The notes: generated from the letters alone by a model not told the origin. A stretch of 50,575 nucleotides of DNA from QHWK01 sp035259385 (GCA_035259385.1 DATFWL010000545.1:1-50575); one strand, 5' to 3'; positions 15,527-24,939 are shown, numbered from the stretch's first letter. Program-made: numbers and translations.

Positions 15527-16858
15527 ATGAGGCGAATCGCCGCGTCCGCGTCCGCGCTGACCCTCCTGCTCGCGACCGTGCCGGCAGCCGCACCGCCACC
15601 GCCTGTCGAGGCCGCCTTTCAGAAATTCTGGTCCGCACGCAACCGCGACGACGCCGCGAAGGCTGCGGCCGCGGTCGTCGCCGCAGGTGTGAGCTTCGAC
15701 GACGCGCTCGCGCGGTTGAAGCACGGGCGACCCTACAGTGCGAAGGTGCAGCGCGGTCTCGCGCATTTCGATCGGCGATCGGTCGCCGGCCAGTTCTTCT
15801 ACGACGTCGACATCCCGCACGCGTACGATCCGGAGCGCTCCTACCAGGTGCGCGTCCAGCTGCATGGCGGCGTGAATGCTCGCGAGACGAGCGAGCCGCG
15901 CGCACGCTCGATCCGGCCGCTCCCGGGGGACGAGCAGATTTACGTCTATCCCATAGCCTGGCAGGACGCGCCGTGGTGGAGCCGCGCTCAGCTCGAGAAC
16001 ATCGACTCCATCGTCGACGCGGTCAAGCGCATCTACAACGTCGACGAAAACCACGTGGTGCTGTCGGGTGTCTCTGACGGTGCGACCGGTCTCTACTACG
16101 TGGCGATGCGTGACACGACGCCGTTCGCGAGCTTCCTGCCGCTGAACGGCTCGATGATGGTGCTGTCCAACGATCGGCTCGGCGTCGACGCCGATCTCTT
16201 TCCGACGAATCTTCTGAACAAGCCCTTCTTCATCGTCAACGGCGGTCAGGATCCGCTGTATCCGACGCGGGCTGTCGAGCCCTACATCGGCCACCTGCGC
16301 GGCGGCGGCGTGATGGTGGACTATCATCCGCGGCCCGAGGCGGGTCACAACACCGCGTGGTGGCCCGATATGAAGGACGCGTTCGAACGGTTCGTCCGCG
16401 AGCATCCGCGCACGCCCTATCCGGACACAATCACGTGGGAGGCCACCGATCGCGATCTCCCCAGCCGCGCGCACTGGATCGTGGTCGATCGCGTCAGGCA
16501 GCCATCCGGGGCCGAGCCGCGGCTCGAGCCCGATCTCAACGTCTTCTCCGGCGCCGGCTCGAACCACGGCCGCGAGCTGTACGGGCGATCGCGTCCGTCC
16601 GGCCGCGTCGACGTCCATCGCCGCGGAAACACCATCGAGCTGAGGACGCGCGGGGTTTCGGCGCTCACGCTGTTGCTGTCACCCGACGTCTTCGATCTGG
16701 CCCAGCCGATCCACGTGACCGCCAACGGCCGGGCCATCGTCGATCGCGTCGAGCAGCCATCGGTCGCGACCCTGATGAAATGGGCGGCGCGCGACGACGA
16801 CCGGACGATGCTGTTCGGCGCGGAATTGCACGTCGCCATCGGCATTCCGACGAAGTAG
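15527..16858 (+). CDS. Secreted alpha/beta hydrolase
   Basis: This 443-residue protein starts with a signal peptide (MRRIAASAS, hydrophobic core, AAA near residue 20). It has a long N-terminal region, then GVSDGATG at about 181-188 as nucleophile elbow with its Ser, an NGGQDPLYPT Asp loop, and HNTAWW as a likely catalytic-His segment. The C-terminal part is beta-rich. Such layouts occur in secreted peptidases or esterases with a TPR-like front part; the substrate is unknown. The start is the ATG 8 nt after the oxidoreductase stop, which suggests co-transcription. A relation to the oxidoreductase is not evident. Confidence 0.72.
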   Translation: MRRIAASASALTLLLATVPAAAPPPPVEAAFQKFWSARNRDDAAKAAAAVVAAGVSFDDALARLKHGRPYSAKVQRGLAHFDRRSVAGQFFYDVDIPHAYDPERSYQVRVQLHGGVNARETSEPRARSIRPLPGDEQIYVYPIAWQDAPWWSRAQLENIDSIVDAVKRIYNVDENHVVLSGVSDGATGLYYVAMRDTTPFASFLPLNGSMMVLSNDRLGVDADLFPTNLLNKPFFIVNGGQDPLYPTRAVEPYIGHLRGGGVMVDYHPRPEAGHNTAWWPDMKDAFERFVREHPRTPYPDTITWEATDRDLPSRAHWIVVDRVRQPSGAEPRLEPDLNVFSGAGSNHGRELYGRSRPSGRVDVHRRGNTIELRTRGVSALTLLLSPDVFDLAQPIHVTANGRAIVDRVEQPSVATLMKWAARDDDRTMLFGAELHVAIGIPTK

Positions 16859-16872
16859 CAGACTCACTCCCC

Positions 16873-17279
16873 ATGCCGCTGATCGGTACCCGTCTCGGCG
16901 CCTACGAGATCCTCGCGCGCATCGGGGCGGGGCGCACGGGCGAAGTGTATCGCGCGAGGGACGCCAGGCTGGGCCGCGACGTGGCCAGGAGAACTCGCTG
17001 CGTTACCCGCGGTTTCTTCCCGACGGCAATCACTTTCTGTACGTGGCACGAAGCGGCCGATCGGAGCAGAGCGTGTCTACGTCGGCTCGCTCGACGGATC
17101 AGCGGCACGGCTCTTCGCAACGACGCCTCTTCAACGTAGGAAAGCGGGGCGGCGGCGGAGGCTCCAGCCGCAACGAGCCCGCCAGCGACGGCCGGCGTTT
17201 CCTGGTCCGCCAGGTGCTCGACCCGCCGCCGCAGCCGGTGAGGATCATGTTGAACTGGCCGGCCGCCTCGAAGAAATAA
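16873..17279 (+). pseudogene. Decayed Ser/Thr protein kinase with TolB-like propeller
   Basis: The first 37 codons read GTRLGAYEILARIGAGRTGEVYRARDARLGRDVA, the glycine-rich ATP loop of a eukaryotic-type kinase. The kinase core is missing. The text then jumps to ENSLRYPRFLPDGNHFLYVARSG, a TolB/WD40-like propeller blade. A +1 frameshift follows near 17074, after which VYVGSLDGSAARLFATTP continues in another frame. A last piece near 17192-17279, ending RRFLVRQVLDPPPQPVRIML and NWPAASKK, matches the usual C-terminal end of this kinase class. Two large deletions and at least one frameshift leave about 0.4 kb of a gene that is normally over 2 kb. It follows the hydrolase gene by 14 nt. The 16859-17299 gap contains nothing else. 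Confidence 0.75.
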
Positions 17280-17299
17280 TGATCGATCGAACGGAACAG

Positions 17300-18082
17300 C
17301 TACGGCACGCAGTCGGGAGCGGCGAGCCCGTCGGGGATCCGCGGTTCGGGCGATGTGTCGTAGGTGAAGATCAACGAGTAAGGCGGCGCGCCCGGCACCG
17401 AGACCGTCCATCGGATCGGCAGGTGTGTTTCCACATCGATCCACAACGTCTGCGATCCGCGGGGCGATTCTGGCGGACCAGCCACGTTCGGCAGCGGATC
17501 GCCGGTGACCCGTTCGCGCATTGGCGCCCCGCTCGAACCCGGCCACGCGGCGACGATCGCCCGCGCCCGGCGATCGCCAAACGTTCTGAGCTCGCCGCTC
17601 TCGACCGTGAGTGCGCCAGACAGCATGTCGAGGATGGGCGCGGCGATTTCGTGATCGGTTTCCGAGCGCGCTCGTGCTTTCCATCCTGCGCCGTTCGTGT
17701 TCGTGTACTCGACGACGAGTTGGCCGCGACCTTCGGTGCCGTCGCACGTCCGCGCCGGCCTCCCCGTGTAGTCCACAATCGTTTCGACCATCGTCTGCCA
17801 CGTCGCGCGCGAGCCGTCACTGTTGACTATCCCACTCGTGGTGCCGCTCGTGGTCCGAAGCATCCGGCGCGAGCCGCCGGGGCCGAACACGATGTCCGGC
17901 CCAGGACCATCCGGTGCAAACGAGAGGCGCACGGTTCGAAATGCGACGGCCTCGCGGGCTGAAGCGAGGACAATGGCGATTTCCGCCGGCAGCAACGGGC
18001 GGTCGGTTTTTACGACTTCCTTTTGCCAACCCCATGGCGCAGCCCCGGCGAAGGCCATCACGAGCACGATCGCGCCTCTCAT
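17300..18082 (-). CDS. Secreted protein of unknown function
   Basis: This 260-residue protein starts at the ATG at 18082, which has a strong ribosome binding site (GGGAGG, about 9 nt upstream) and begins a hydrophobic signal-type segment (about residues 3-17). Two longer starts lack this. A Pro/Gly-rich, beta-type body follows with no recognised domain; it includes WIDVETHLPIRW near the C terminus, a pattern seen in outer-membrane lipoprotein-like or LolA-like folds. The start overlaps the stop of the Nei/Fpg gene by 4 nt (ATGA), so translation is coupled. It is convergent with the kinase pseudogene. Confidence 0.65.
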   Translation of the reverse strand: MRGAIVLVMAFAGAAPWGWQKEVVKTDRPLLPAEIAIVLASAREAVAFRTVRLSFAPDGPGPDIVFGPGGSRRMLRTTSGTTSGIVNSDGSRATWQTMVETIVDYTGRPARTCDGTEGRGQLVVEYTNTNGAGWKARARSETDHEIAAPILDMLSGALTVESGELRTFGDRRARAIVAAWPGSSGAPMRERVTGDPLPNVAGPPESPRGSQTLWIDVETHLPIRWTVSVPGAPPYSLIFTYDTSPEPRIPDGLAAPDCVP

Positions 18083-18912
18083 GGTGGCGATCCTCCCTGG
18101 CAACTTGGACACCAGTAGGTGAGTCGCGCGTCGAGACCGGTCTTCCGCGCCTCAATCGGGCTTCCACACCGGTAGCACGGTCTGCCGGCCCGGCCGTAGA
18201 CCCACAGCCTCTTGTTCGGATCGAGGCTGCGCGTCGTTTTCCTGCCTATAGCGGGGTTTAGGCTTTGGAACGGTGTCATCACGTTCGCAGCGAGCTGCTC
18301 CCGGCACACGCCGATGAGCCGCTCGATGTCCCCATCGGACAGCGTGGCGACCGGTGTGAACGGCTCGATGCCGGCGAGGAACAGGACCTCGGACTTGAAC
18401 ACGTTCCCGATACCGGCCATGACCCGCTGATTCAGCAGGACATCGCCGACCGCCTCCCGCTCCTGCGCCCGCAGGCGGCGCGCTGCTTCCGCGTGATCGA
18501 ACGCCGGATCGAGCAGGTCCGGGCCAAGCGCATTCAACTCGACGTGGCGGGCCAGGTCGCGCGCCGTCAACAGTTCCGCGACGGGCACGTTGAAGCCGAC
18601 TGCTTCCACCCCGCCGGCGACGATCAGCACGCGCACGTCGCGGGCCGGCCGCTGCCACCGGACGCCGGACTTATACAGGTGCCAGCTGCCGTTCATCCGC
18701 ATGTGCGTCCGCAGCACGAGGTCGCCCGAGAACGTGATCAGCAGGTGCTTGCCGCGAGCAGCCACCGATTCGACGGTCCGGCCGACGATCGGCCGATCGG
18801 CGGCAATCCGCATGACGGCCGGGTACACCGATTCGAAGCGCGTGACGAGGCGGCCGGCGAGCGCCCTGTGCATCGCCGCGGCAGCACGATGAATCGTGTC
18901 GCCTTCAGGCAT
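18079..18912 (-). CDS. Fpg/Nei family DNA glycosylase
   Basis: This 277-residue base-excision repair enzyme begins MPEGDTIHRAA; after Met removal Pro is the catalytic nucleophile, and Glu is next. The PEGDTIHR start favours endonuclease VIII-like (Nei) over MutM (PELPEVE). The central helix-two-turn-helix region includes VMAGIGNVFKSEVLF. The C terminus has a CYRCG...CPSC four-Cys zinc finger at about residues 240-270. The GKH motif Lys is present in ARGKHLLI. The start is ATG at 18912; a start at 18939 would put nine residues in front of the catalytic Pro and is unlikely. The gene is divergent from the secreted protein at 18983. Confidence 0.93.
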   Translation of the reverse strand: MPEGDTIHRAAAAMHRALAGRLVTRFESVYPAVMRIAADRPIVGRTVESVAARGKHLLITFSGDLVLRTHMRMNGSWHLYKSGVRWQRPARDVRVLIVAGGVEAVGFNVPVAELLTARDLARHVELNALGPDLLDPAFDHAEAARRLRAQEREAVGDVLLNQRVMAGIGNVFKSEVLFLAGIEPFTPVATLSDGDIERLIGVCREQLAANVMTPFQSLNPAIGRKTTRSLDPNKRLWVYGRAGRPCYRCGSPIEARKTGLDARLTYWCPSCQGGSPP

Positions 18913-18982
18913 TGGCGCGAGCTGATCGCCTTTGAACATTCAAACTATGCATATCGTCCTATCGAACATTGAAGGAGGCGGT

Positions 18983-19660
18983 ATGCAGACAGCTTTTCTC
19001 GCAGCCTCGTTCGCCGCGCTGTCCATCATTCTGTCACCCGCGCCATATGCGCTTGCGCAAGACGACGCCCAGGTGGTCCGAGGGGTCGTGACCACGATCA
19101 AGGGCAACTCGCTGACCGTCCAGGTTCGCGGCCACGAAATGATTTTCGCGATCGACACCAAGACGAGTGTCGAGACGCCTGGAGGCGGCACGAAACAGCG
19201 GGCTGCCTCCGCCGCGGGCAGGTCGGGGCCGAACCTCCCGGATCTCGTGAAGGCGGGGCAATCGGTTGCTGTCACGTACTACGATGCCAACGGCGCGTTG
19301 CGCGCGTCGAAGATTCGGACCATCAGGAGCGGCGCCGGAGAGTCGGCCGCGGAGTCGACCGCCGCACGCCAGCAGAAGTCCTCGGGCGTCGTGCAGGCCG
19401 TTGGCGATCGCTCCATCACGATCAGCGGAAGCGCGGGCGGCGGCGCGACATTCACGCAGACCTTCACCATCGACGAGCACACGCGAGTGACCAAGAAAGG
19501 GGCGGGCACGGCGAGCAGGGCAAACGGTGGCCACGTGCCGTTCACCGCCCTGATCGGAAGTGGAGATCACGTCGTTGTGTCGTACGAGGAGGTCGGCGAC
19601 GTGCTTCGCGCCTCGGACGTCTTCGTGCGGGCAGGGCAGGAACGCGGCGGCGACGAGTAG
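18983..19660 (+). CDS. Secreted protein, DUF5666-like beta domains
   Basis: This 225-residue protein has a signal peptide ending near AQDD. Two similar beta-rich modules follow. Each has a GVVTTIKGNSLTVQV-type or GVVQAVGDRSITIS-type beginning, an IDTKT/IDEHT middle, and a V(A/V)VTY/VVVSYxxxGxxLRAS ending. This arrangement resembles DUF5666-type OB-like domains. The ribosome binding site AAGGAGG about 7 nt before the ATG fixes the start. No catalytic motif is visible; a periplasmic binding or structural role is possible. It is convergent with the lhr gene, with a G-rich/C-rich inverted repeat between. Confidence 0.7.
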   Translation: MQTAFLAASFAALSIILSPAPYALAQDDAQVVRGVVTTIKGNSLTVQVRGHEMIFAIDTKTSVETPGGGTKQRAASAAGRSGPNLPDLVKAGQSVAVTYYDANGALRASKIRTIRSGAGESAAESTAARQQKSSGVVQAVGDRSITISGSAGGGATFTQTFTIDEHTRVTKKGAGTASRANGGHVPFTALIGSGDHVVVSYEEVGDVLRASDVFVRAGQERGGDE

Positions 19661-19696
19661 CCTCCTCGGACGGGTGGCGGAGCCATCGCTCAGCGA

Positions 19697-19828
19697 GCAG
19701 GAGGGGAGGGAAGGGCAGGAACGCCGGGTGGGTCGGAAGAAGGACGCAAGAGGGTTCGGGGGAGCTCTCTTCACTCCAGTCCTGGACTTCCTGCCTGCCG
19801 GGTTTCCCGCCTTTCCCTCCCTTCCTGC
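19697..19828. terminator. Imperfect large inverted repeat between convergent genes
   Basis: The arms at 19697-19716 and 19809-19828 match at 18 of 20 positions when folded, and weaker complementarity continues inward. The purine-rich arm (G/A) and the pyrimidine-rich arm (C/T) also show a rough 9-nt period. The element lies between the stop codons of two convergent genes (19660 and 19861) and could stop transcription from both sides. The rest of this 200-nt gap shows no gene. Confidence 0.5.
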
Positions 19829-19860
19829 GAGCGCCCCGTCCACCCCCATTGACCCGAGCC

Positions 19861-22800
19861 TCAGCCTCGACCATCGATCGACTCACCCGACCCGCTCAAT
19901 CGGCCCGGCTCTCCGGAAGAACCCGACCTTCGAAACGTCGCCTGGAAACCAAGCGCGCCAGCGATGAAGCCGGCTTCGCCGAGGAATGGGGCCATCGGAT
20001 GCAGCGACGGCGCGGTGCCGTCGATCTCCTCGATCAGCATGCCGCGCGGCGCGTCGCCGCCGGCGCGCGCCCGCTCGATCAGCACGGAGGCAATCGCTCG
20101 AGCCACCTTCGACCGATCGGGCTCCGCCTCGGGCAGAAGCGTGAGCAACTGCCGGTCGCCGCGCGCGAGGTACGCGGCGAGCGCGCCGTTGACGAGGATC
20201 ACCGTCGCGCCCACCGATCGCGTCGGTCCCCGGACGGCCTTGGCGCCTTCAGCATTGGCACGGGCTTGCCCCGCCGACGCAGCAGCCGACGATCGATCCG
20301 CCGCGAAGGCGGGAAACTTCAACGTCGCGCCGTACGGATTGGCGGGATCGGTTGCGGCGAGCACGGCGATTTCCACCTCGTCTGGTCCGTCACGCATCGA
20401 GCGCAGGAGATCGAGTGCGCCGGGGAGGGCGAACTGGGTCGCGCCGAGGCCGGCAACGAAGTAGCCGCGCCGGATCCGGCCGGTCTCTTCCATTCCCTTC
20501 AGCACCGGGTAGACGACGCCGAACCCGCCCGGAACCGTTTCGGCCGCGATCGCTTCACGCGTGAGGACGCCGTGCCGCGCGAGCAGCTGCTGCGTCATCG
20601 CCGCGGCCCACTTCGTGGTACGGGGGTCGGGCGCCGTTTTCCTCGAGGAACCCGAAAGCGATTCCCGCCCCCCGAACGGGACGAGCGCCCAGCGGCCTTC
20701 GGCTGACGGCGGGGCGAGCCGGCGCGAGCGAAATGCGCTGACGTCAGGCCGCCGCGCCGCCTTCATCCGTCGCCGCGGCGCGTGCGCGCGAGTGTATCCA
20801 CGCAAGGCATGAAACGTGTCGTTCGTGATCAGCCCATGCCAGACCAGATTCCACAGGGCGTTCACCGTTTCGGCCGGATAGCCGCCGCCAACCTCGTCGT
20901 GGAGCGGGCCGAAGAACGACGCGCCGCGCGCGCCGAGACAGTCGAGGATCGCGAGCTCGCGATTGGAGAGTTCCGGGCTGTCACGGTCCGGCTGTGGCCG
21001 GACCGCGGGCGGCAGCAACCGCGGCAAATGGTCGGCGAGATACAACGTGATCCGGCCGTCGCGCTCGCCGAGCGGCTCGAGGCCGACCCACACCACTTCG
21101 CCCGCTGCGGTGACCGCGTCGAGGTCCGCCGGATCGTAGATATCGATGCGCGCCGGCAGAATCTCGGTCTCGAGGATCGACGCGGGGAGCGGCGCGCCCT
21201 GCAGCTGCTCGATGGCGTCGAGCAGCGCGTCGGGGCCGCGGCGCCGCTTGACGATCCCCTGCCACGTCGTCGCCAAGCGGCCCAGTACGGATTGATCGAC
21301 CGGCTCGACTTCCTGGCGCAGCTTCGCGAGCGATCGCCGCCGCAGCATGCGCAGGACGCCGGCGTCCGTCCACTCGCGCCGCGTGCCGCCCGGGCGGAAC
21401 TCGCCTTCGACGAGGCGGCCCTCACCGGCGAGCCGGGTGAGCACGGCTTCCGCGGCGCCGGCGCCGAGCCCGTAGCGCATCGCGAAATCGGAAGCGGTGA
21501 ACGGCGCGTGCGTGCGAGCATAGCGCAGCGCGAGATCGCCGATCGGATCGCGCACCGGCTGCAGCAGCGACTCGGGAATGCCGACCGGCAGCGGGACGCC
21601 AAGCGCGTCGCGGAATCGCGCGGCGTCCTCGACCGCGATGAAGCGCGGGTCGCCGGCAATCCGCACCGGTAACACACGCCGGGCCGCGACGAGCGTGCCG
21701 ACGCTGGCCGCGACATCGACGGTGAACGATCGCTCCGCGACTTCGGCTTCGGTGAGATCGCCGAGCGACAACAGCATGTCGTGCACGCCGTCGGCGCTCT
21801 TGGCGCGATAAGAAGGATCGAGCCGCTGCAGCTGCCGGTCGATCGCATCCATCGACTCGGCGTCCAGCAACTCGCGCAATTCGGCGTCGCCCAGCAGCTC
21901 GCGCAGCTGCGACTGATCGACGGCGAGCGCCTGCGCCCGCCGTTCGGCCAGCGGCGCGTCGCCGTCGTAGATGAAGCTCGCGACGTAGCTGAAGAGCAGC
22001 GACGCGGCGAACGGCGACGGCGTCTCGGAGTCGACCGTCGCGAGCCGGAGCTTCCGCGCCCGCAGATCGGTGAGCGTGGCCACCAGCGCCGGCATGTCGA
22101 AGAAGTCGCGCAGGCACTCGCGGTAGGTTTCGAGCAGCACGGGAAACGATCCGTAGCGCGATGCGACGGCGAGCAGGTCGGCCGCGCGCTTCCGCTGCTG
22201 CCACAGCGGCGCCCGCATGCCGGGCCGCCGCTTCGGGAGGAGCAGCGATCGTGCCGCGTTCTCGCGAAACTTGGCGGCGAAGAGCGCGGTTGCGCCGAGC
22301 TGCCGGACGACCAGCGCCTGAACTTCGTCAGGATCGGGAATCATCAGCTGCGGATCGGGCGGCTGATCGACGTCAGGGAACCGGACGACGAACCCATCGT
22401 CGCCCCACAGCGTTTCGACGTCCGTGCCGGTTTCCTCACGGATCGTCGCCGCGGCGGCCATCGCCCACGGCGCGTGGATGCGGCCGCCGCGCGGCGACAG
22501 GACGCATACCCGCCAGTCGCCGAGCTCGTCGCGGACGCGCTCGATCACGACGGTGGACGCGTCGGGCAGCGCGCGGGCGGCGGCGAGCTGGTCGCGCAAG
22601 TACTGCAGCAGGTTTTCGGCAGCGCGGGCATCGAGGTCATGCTCGCGCGTCAGGCGCTCGACGGCCGCGGCGGGCGACAGCCGCAGCAGCTCCGTCATCA
22701 GCCGGCCGATGGCCAGACCCAGCTCCAGCGGACGGCCGGCGCGATCGCCCTTCCAGAACGGCATCTTGCCCGGCTCGCCAGGAGCGGGCGAGACGAGCAC

Positions 22801-24630
22801 GCGATCGTGCGTAATCTCCTCGATTCGCCAGGACGAAGCGCCGAGGACGAACGTCTCGCCGACGCGGCTCTCGAACACCATCTCTTCGTCGAGCTCGCCG
22901 ACGCGCGCGCTGCCGGGGGCCGCGCCCAGCAGAAAGACGCCGAACAGGCCGCGATCGGGAATCGTCCCCCCGTTGGTGACCGCAACGCGCTTCGCGCCCT
23001 CGCGGGCGCTGACGGTGCCCGCGACGCGATCCCACGTGACGCGCGGCCGCAGCTCCGCGAACTCGTCCGAGGGGTAGCGGCCGGACAGCATGTCGAGGAC
23101 GCCCTCGAAGACGGTCCGGCTGAGCTCGGCGAACGGCGCGGCGCCGCGTATCGTCTCGAACAGCTCGTCCACCGCCCAATCGTCCATCGACGCCATCGCC
23201 ACGATCTGCTGCGCGGCGATGTCGAGCGGGTTGCGCGGGTAGCGTGTGGCTTCGACGGCGCCGTCGTGCATCGCTTTCGCTACCGCCGCGCACGCCACGA
23301 GATCGCCGCGGAACTTCGGAAACACCACGCCCTCGCTGATCGCGTCTGCCTGATGGCCGCCGCGGCCGATGCGCTGCAGCCCGCTGGCGACCGACGGCGG
23401 CGCCTCGATCTGCACGACGAGGTCGATGGCGCCCATGTCGATGCCGAGCTCGAGCGACGAGGTCGCGACCAATGCGCGCAGCGCGCCGGCTTTCAGCAGG
23501 TCTTCGACCTCGACGCGCTGCGACCGCGCGATCGAGCCGTGATGCGAGCGCACCAGCGTTTCCCCGGCAAGCTCGTTGAGCGCACCGGCGAGGCGTTCGG
23601 CGAGCCGGCGGCTGTTGACGAAGATCAGCGTCGAGCGATGCGCGCGAATCAGCTCGAGCAGCCGCGGATGAATCGCCGCCCAGATCGACGGCCGCGAGTC
23701 GCCAACCGACGCCGGTCCGCTCGGGATGTCGTCCGCGGTGGTGAGCCTGGCCATGTCCTCGACGGGAACATCGATGGTCAGTTTGAGCAACTTTTTCTGT
23801 CCGGCGTCGACGATGGTGACGGGCCGATAGCGAACGGCGCCGTGGTGAACCGCGAACTCGTGCTCGATCTCGGCATCGACCGCCTGTTCGGCGTAGGGCT
23901 GTCCCTTCAGGGCCGCCGATTTGCCGGCGCGCGTCCGGCCGGACGGACCGGCCCTGCGGTCGGCACCGCCGAGGAATCGCGCCACTTCGTCGAGCGGCCG
24001 CTGGGTCGCGGACAAGCCAATCCGCTGCGGCGGCCGCTCGCACAACGCCTCGAGCCGCTCGAGCGACAGCGCCATATGGACGCCGCGCTTGGTGGGGACG
24101 AGCGCGTGGATCTCGTCGACGATGATCGTGTCGATGGAGCGAAGCGCCTCGCGTGCGTTCGACGTGAGGAGCAGGTACAGAGACTCCGGCGTCGTGATCA
24201 GGATGTCGGCCGGCTCGCGCTGAAAGCGCGCGCGCTCGGTCTGCGGCGTGTCGCCGGTGCGGATGGCGATCGCCGGCGTGACGTAGGTCTCGCCGCGCGC
24301 CTGCGCGACGTGCGCGATGCCGGCCAGGGGCGCCCGCAGATTGCGTTCGACGTCGACGGCGAGCGCCTTCAGCGGCGAGACGTAGAGGACGCGGCAGCGC
24401 GCGCGCGTCGGCGGCGCCGCCGTGAACATCAAACGGTCGAGGCACCAGAGGAATGCGGTCAGCGTCTTGCCGCTGCCTGTCGGCGCGAGGATCAGCGTCG
24501 AGTCGCCGCGCGCGATCGCGGGCCAGCCGAGCGTCTGCGGTCGAGTTGGGGCGTCGAATGCCGCCGTGAACCAGGCGCGCGTCGCTGCATGAAATGGCGC
24601 AAACGGGTCGATCGCCGACCGAACGGGCAC
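19861..24630 (-). CDS. lhr: Lhr-family DEAD/DEAH-box helicase, large form
   Basis: Lhr is an ATP-dependent superfamily-2 helicase for DNA repair or RNA/DNA hybrid processing. This 1589-residue product shows Walker A APTGSGKT at 49-56, DEIH at 172-175, SATQRPL soon after, the second-lobe motif VATSSLELGIDMG, and IGRGGHQ. A winged-helix and Lhr-specific core follow, then a large C-terminal half typical of the 1500-residue bacterial form. Two segments look like insertions: about 220-260 (rich in R, G, A, K) and near the C terminus around 1500-1525 (rich in A and S). The tail is Gly/Ser-rich. The start is GTG at 24630, 36 nt from the divergent coiled-coil gene. Confidence 0.93.
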   Translation of the reverse strand: MPVRSAIDPFAPFHAATRAWFTAAFDAPTRPQTLGWPAIARGDSTLILAPTGSGKTLTAFLWCLDRLMFTAAPPTRARCRVLYVSPLKALAVDVERNLRAPLAGIAHVAQARGETYVTPAIAIRTGDTPQTERARFQREPADILITTPESLYLLLTSNAREALRSIDTIIVDEIHALVPTKRGVHMALSLERLEALCERPPQRIGLSATQRPLDEVARFLGGADRRAGPSGRTRAGKSAALKGQPYAEQAVDAEIEHEFAVHHGAVRYRPVTIVDAGQKKLLKLTIDVPVEDMARLTTADDIPSGPASVGDSRPSIWAAIHPRLLELIRAHRSTLIFVNSRRLAERLAGALNELAGETLVRSHHGSIARSQRVEVEDLLKAGALRALVATSSLELGIDMGAIDLVVQIEAPPSVASGLQRIGRGGHQADAISEGVVFPKFRGDLVACAAVAKAMHDGAVEATRYPRNPLDIAAQQIVAMASMDDWAVDELFETIRGAAPFAELSRTVFEGVLDMLSGRYPSDEFAELRPRVTWDRVAGTVSAREGAKRVAVTNGGTIPDRGLFGVFLLGAAPGSARVGELDEEMVFESRVGETFVLGASSWRIEEITHDRVLVSPAPGEPGKMPFWKGDRAGRPLELGLAIGRLMTELLRLSPAAAVERLTREHDLDARAAENLLQYLRDQLAAARALPDASTVVIERVRDELGDWRVCVLSPRGGRIHAPWAMAAAATIREETGTDVETLWGDDGFVVRFPDVDQPPDPQLMIPDPDEVQALVVRQLGATALFAAKFRENAARSLLLPKRRPGMRAPLWQQRKRAADLLAVASRYGSFPVLLETYRECLRDFFDMPALVATLTDLRARKLRLATVDSETPSPFAASLLFSYVASFIYDGDAPLAERRAQALAVDQSQLRELLGDAELRELLDAESMDAIDRQLQRLDPSYRAKSADGVHDMLLSLGDLTEAEVAERSFTVDVAASVGTLVAARRVLPVRIAGDPRFIAVEDAARFRDALGVPLPVGIPESLLQPVRDPIGDLALRYARTHAPFTASDFAMRYGLGAGAAEAVLTRLAGEGRLVEGEFRPGGTRREWTDAGVLRMLRRRSLAKLRQEVEPVDQSVLGRLATTWQGIVKRRRGPDALLDAIEQLQGAPLPASILETEILPARIDIYDPADLDAVTAAGEVVWVGLEPLGERDGRITLYLADHLPRLLPPAVRPQPDRDSPELSNRELAILDCLGARGASFFGPLHDEVGGGYPAETVNALWNLVWHGLITNDTFHALRGYTRAHAPRRRMKAARRPDVSAFRSRRLAPPSAEGRWALVPFGGRESLSGSSRKTAPDPRTTKWAAAMTQQLLARHGVLTREAIAAETVPGGFGVVYPVLKGMEETGRIRRGYFVAGLGATQFALPGALDLLRSMRDGPDEVEIAVLAATDPANPYGATLKFPAFAADRSSAAASAGQARANAEGAKAVRGPTRSVGATVILVNGALAAYLARGDRQLLTLLPEAEPDRSKVARAIASVLIERARAGGDAPRGMLIEEIDGTAPSLHPMAPFLGEAGFIAGALGFQATFRRSGSSGEPGRLSGSGESIDGRG

Positions 24631-24640
24631 GCGGCCATCT

Positions 24641-24646
24641 TATAAT
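24641..24646 (+). promoter_or_regulatory. Probable -10 element (TATAAT)
   Basis: A perfect TATAAT lies 20 nt before the ATG of the plus-strand coiled-coil gene, in the short divergent region with lhr. The -35 region is not convincing, so the promoter may be of extended or weak type. Confidence 0.45.
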
Positions 24647-24666
24647 TTCTCGAACGGGGGGACAGG

Positions 24667-24939
24667 ATGGGTGACGCGGGCGAAGGACTCATCGACGCTG
24701 ATGGACGGATTCAGGAGCGGATGGAAGAGTTGGAGCGCGAGCGCAAGCAGCAGCGCAGCGGCAAGCCTGTGCGCGACCCGGAAAAGGTTCAGGCGCTCGA
24801 ATCGCTGCGTCTGGCGCGCCTCGAGCTCGATCGTCAACTCGCCGCGACGACCAACGAGCGCCGCCGCGCGCAGATTACGCAGGCGATCGAGGAGATCGAT
24901 CGCCGGATGAAGGAGACGAGCGCGCACATCGCATCGTGA
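24667..24939 (+). CDS. Small coiled-coil protein
   Basis: This 90-residue, highly charged protein is predicted to be nearly all helical, with heptad-like spacing in ERMEELERERKQQ and in RLELDRQLAATTNERR. No domain is recognised. The stop overlaps the GTG start of the SagB-type gene by 4 nt, so the two are coupled. A TATAAT element precedes it, and the ATG follows a G-rich stretch that could serve as the ribosome binding site. It might be a partner of the downstream oxidoreductase (inference). Confidence 0.65.
   Translation: MGDAGEGLIDADGRIQERMEELERERKQQRSGKPVRDPEKVQALESLRLARLELDRQLAATTNERRRAQITQAIEEIDRRMKETSAHIAS

Noticed and set aside
17279..17962. A 227-codon plus-strand frame opposite the secreted protein at 17300-18082
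   Set aside because: It is the antisense of a gene with a strong ribosome binding site and a signal peptide; the product is Arg/Asp-rich shadow text.
21781..24645. A 954-codon open frame on the plus strand opposite lhr
   Set aside because: It is the antisense of a conserved helicase gene; the product has no domain and shows the typical shadow composition.
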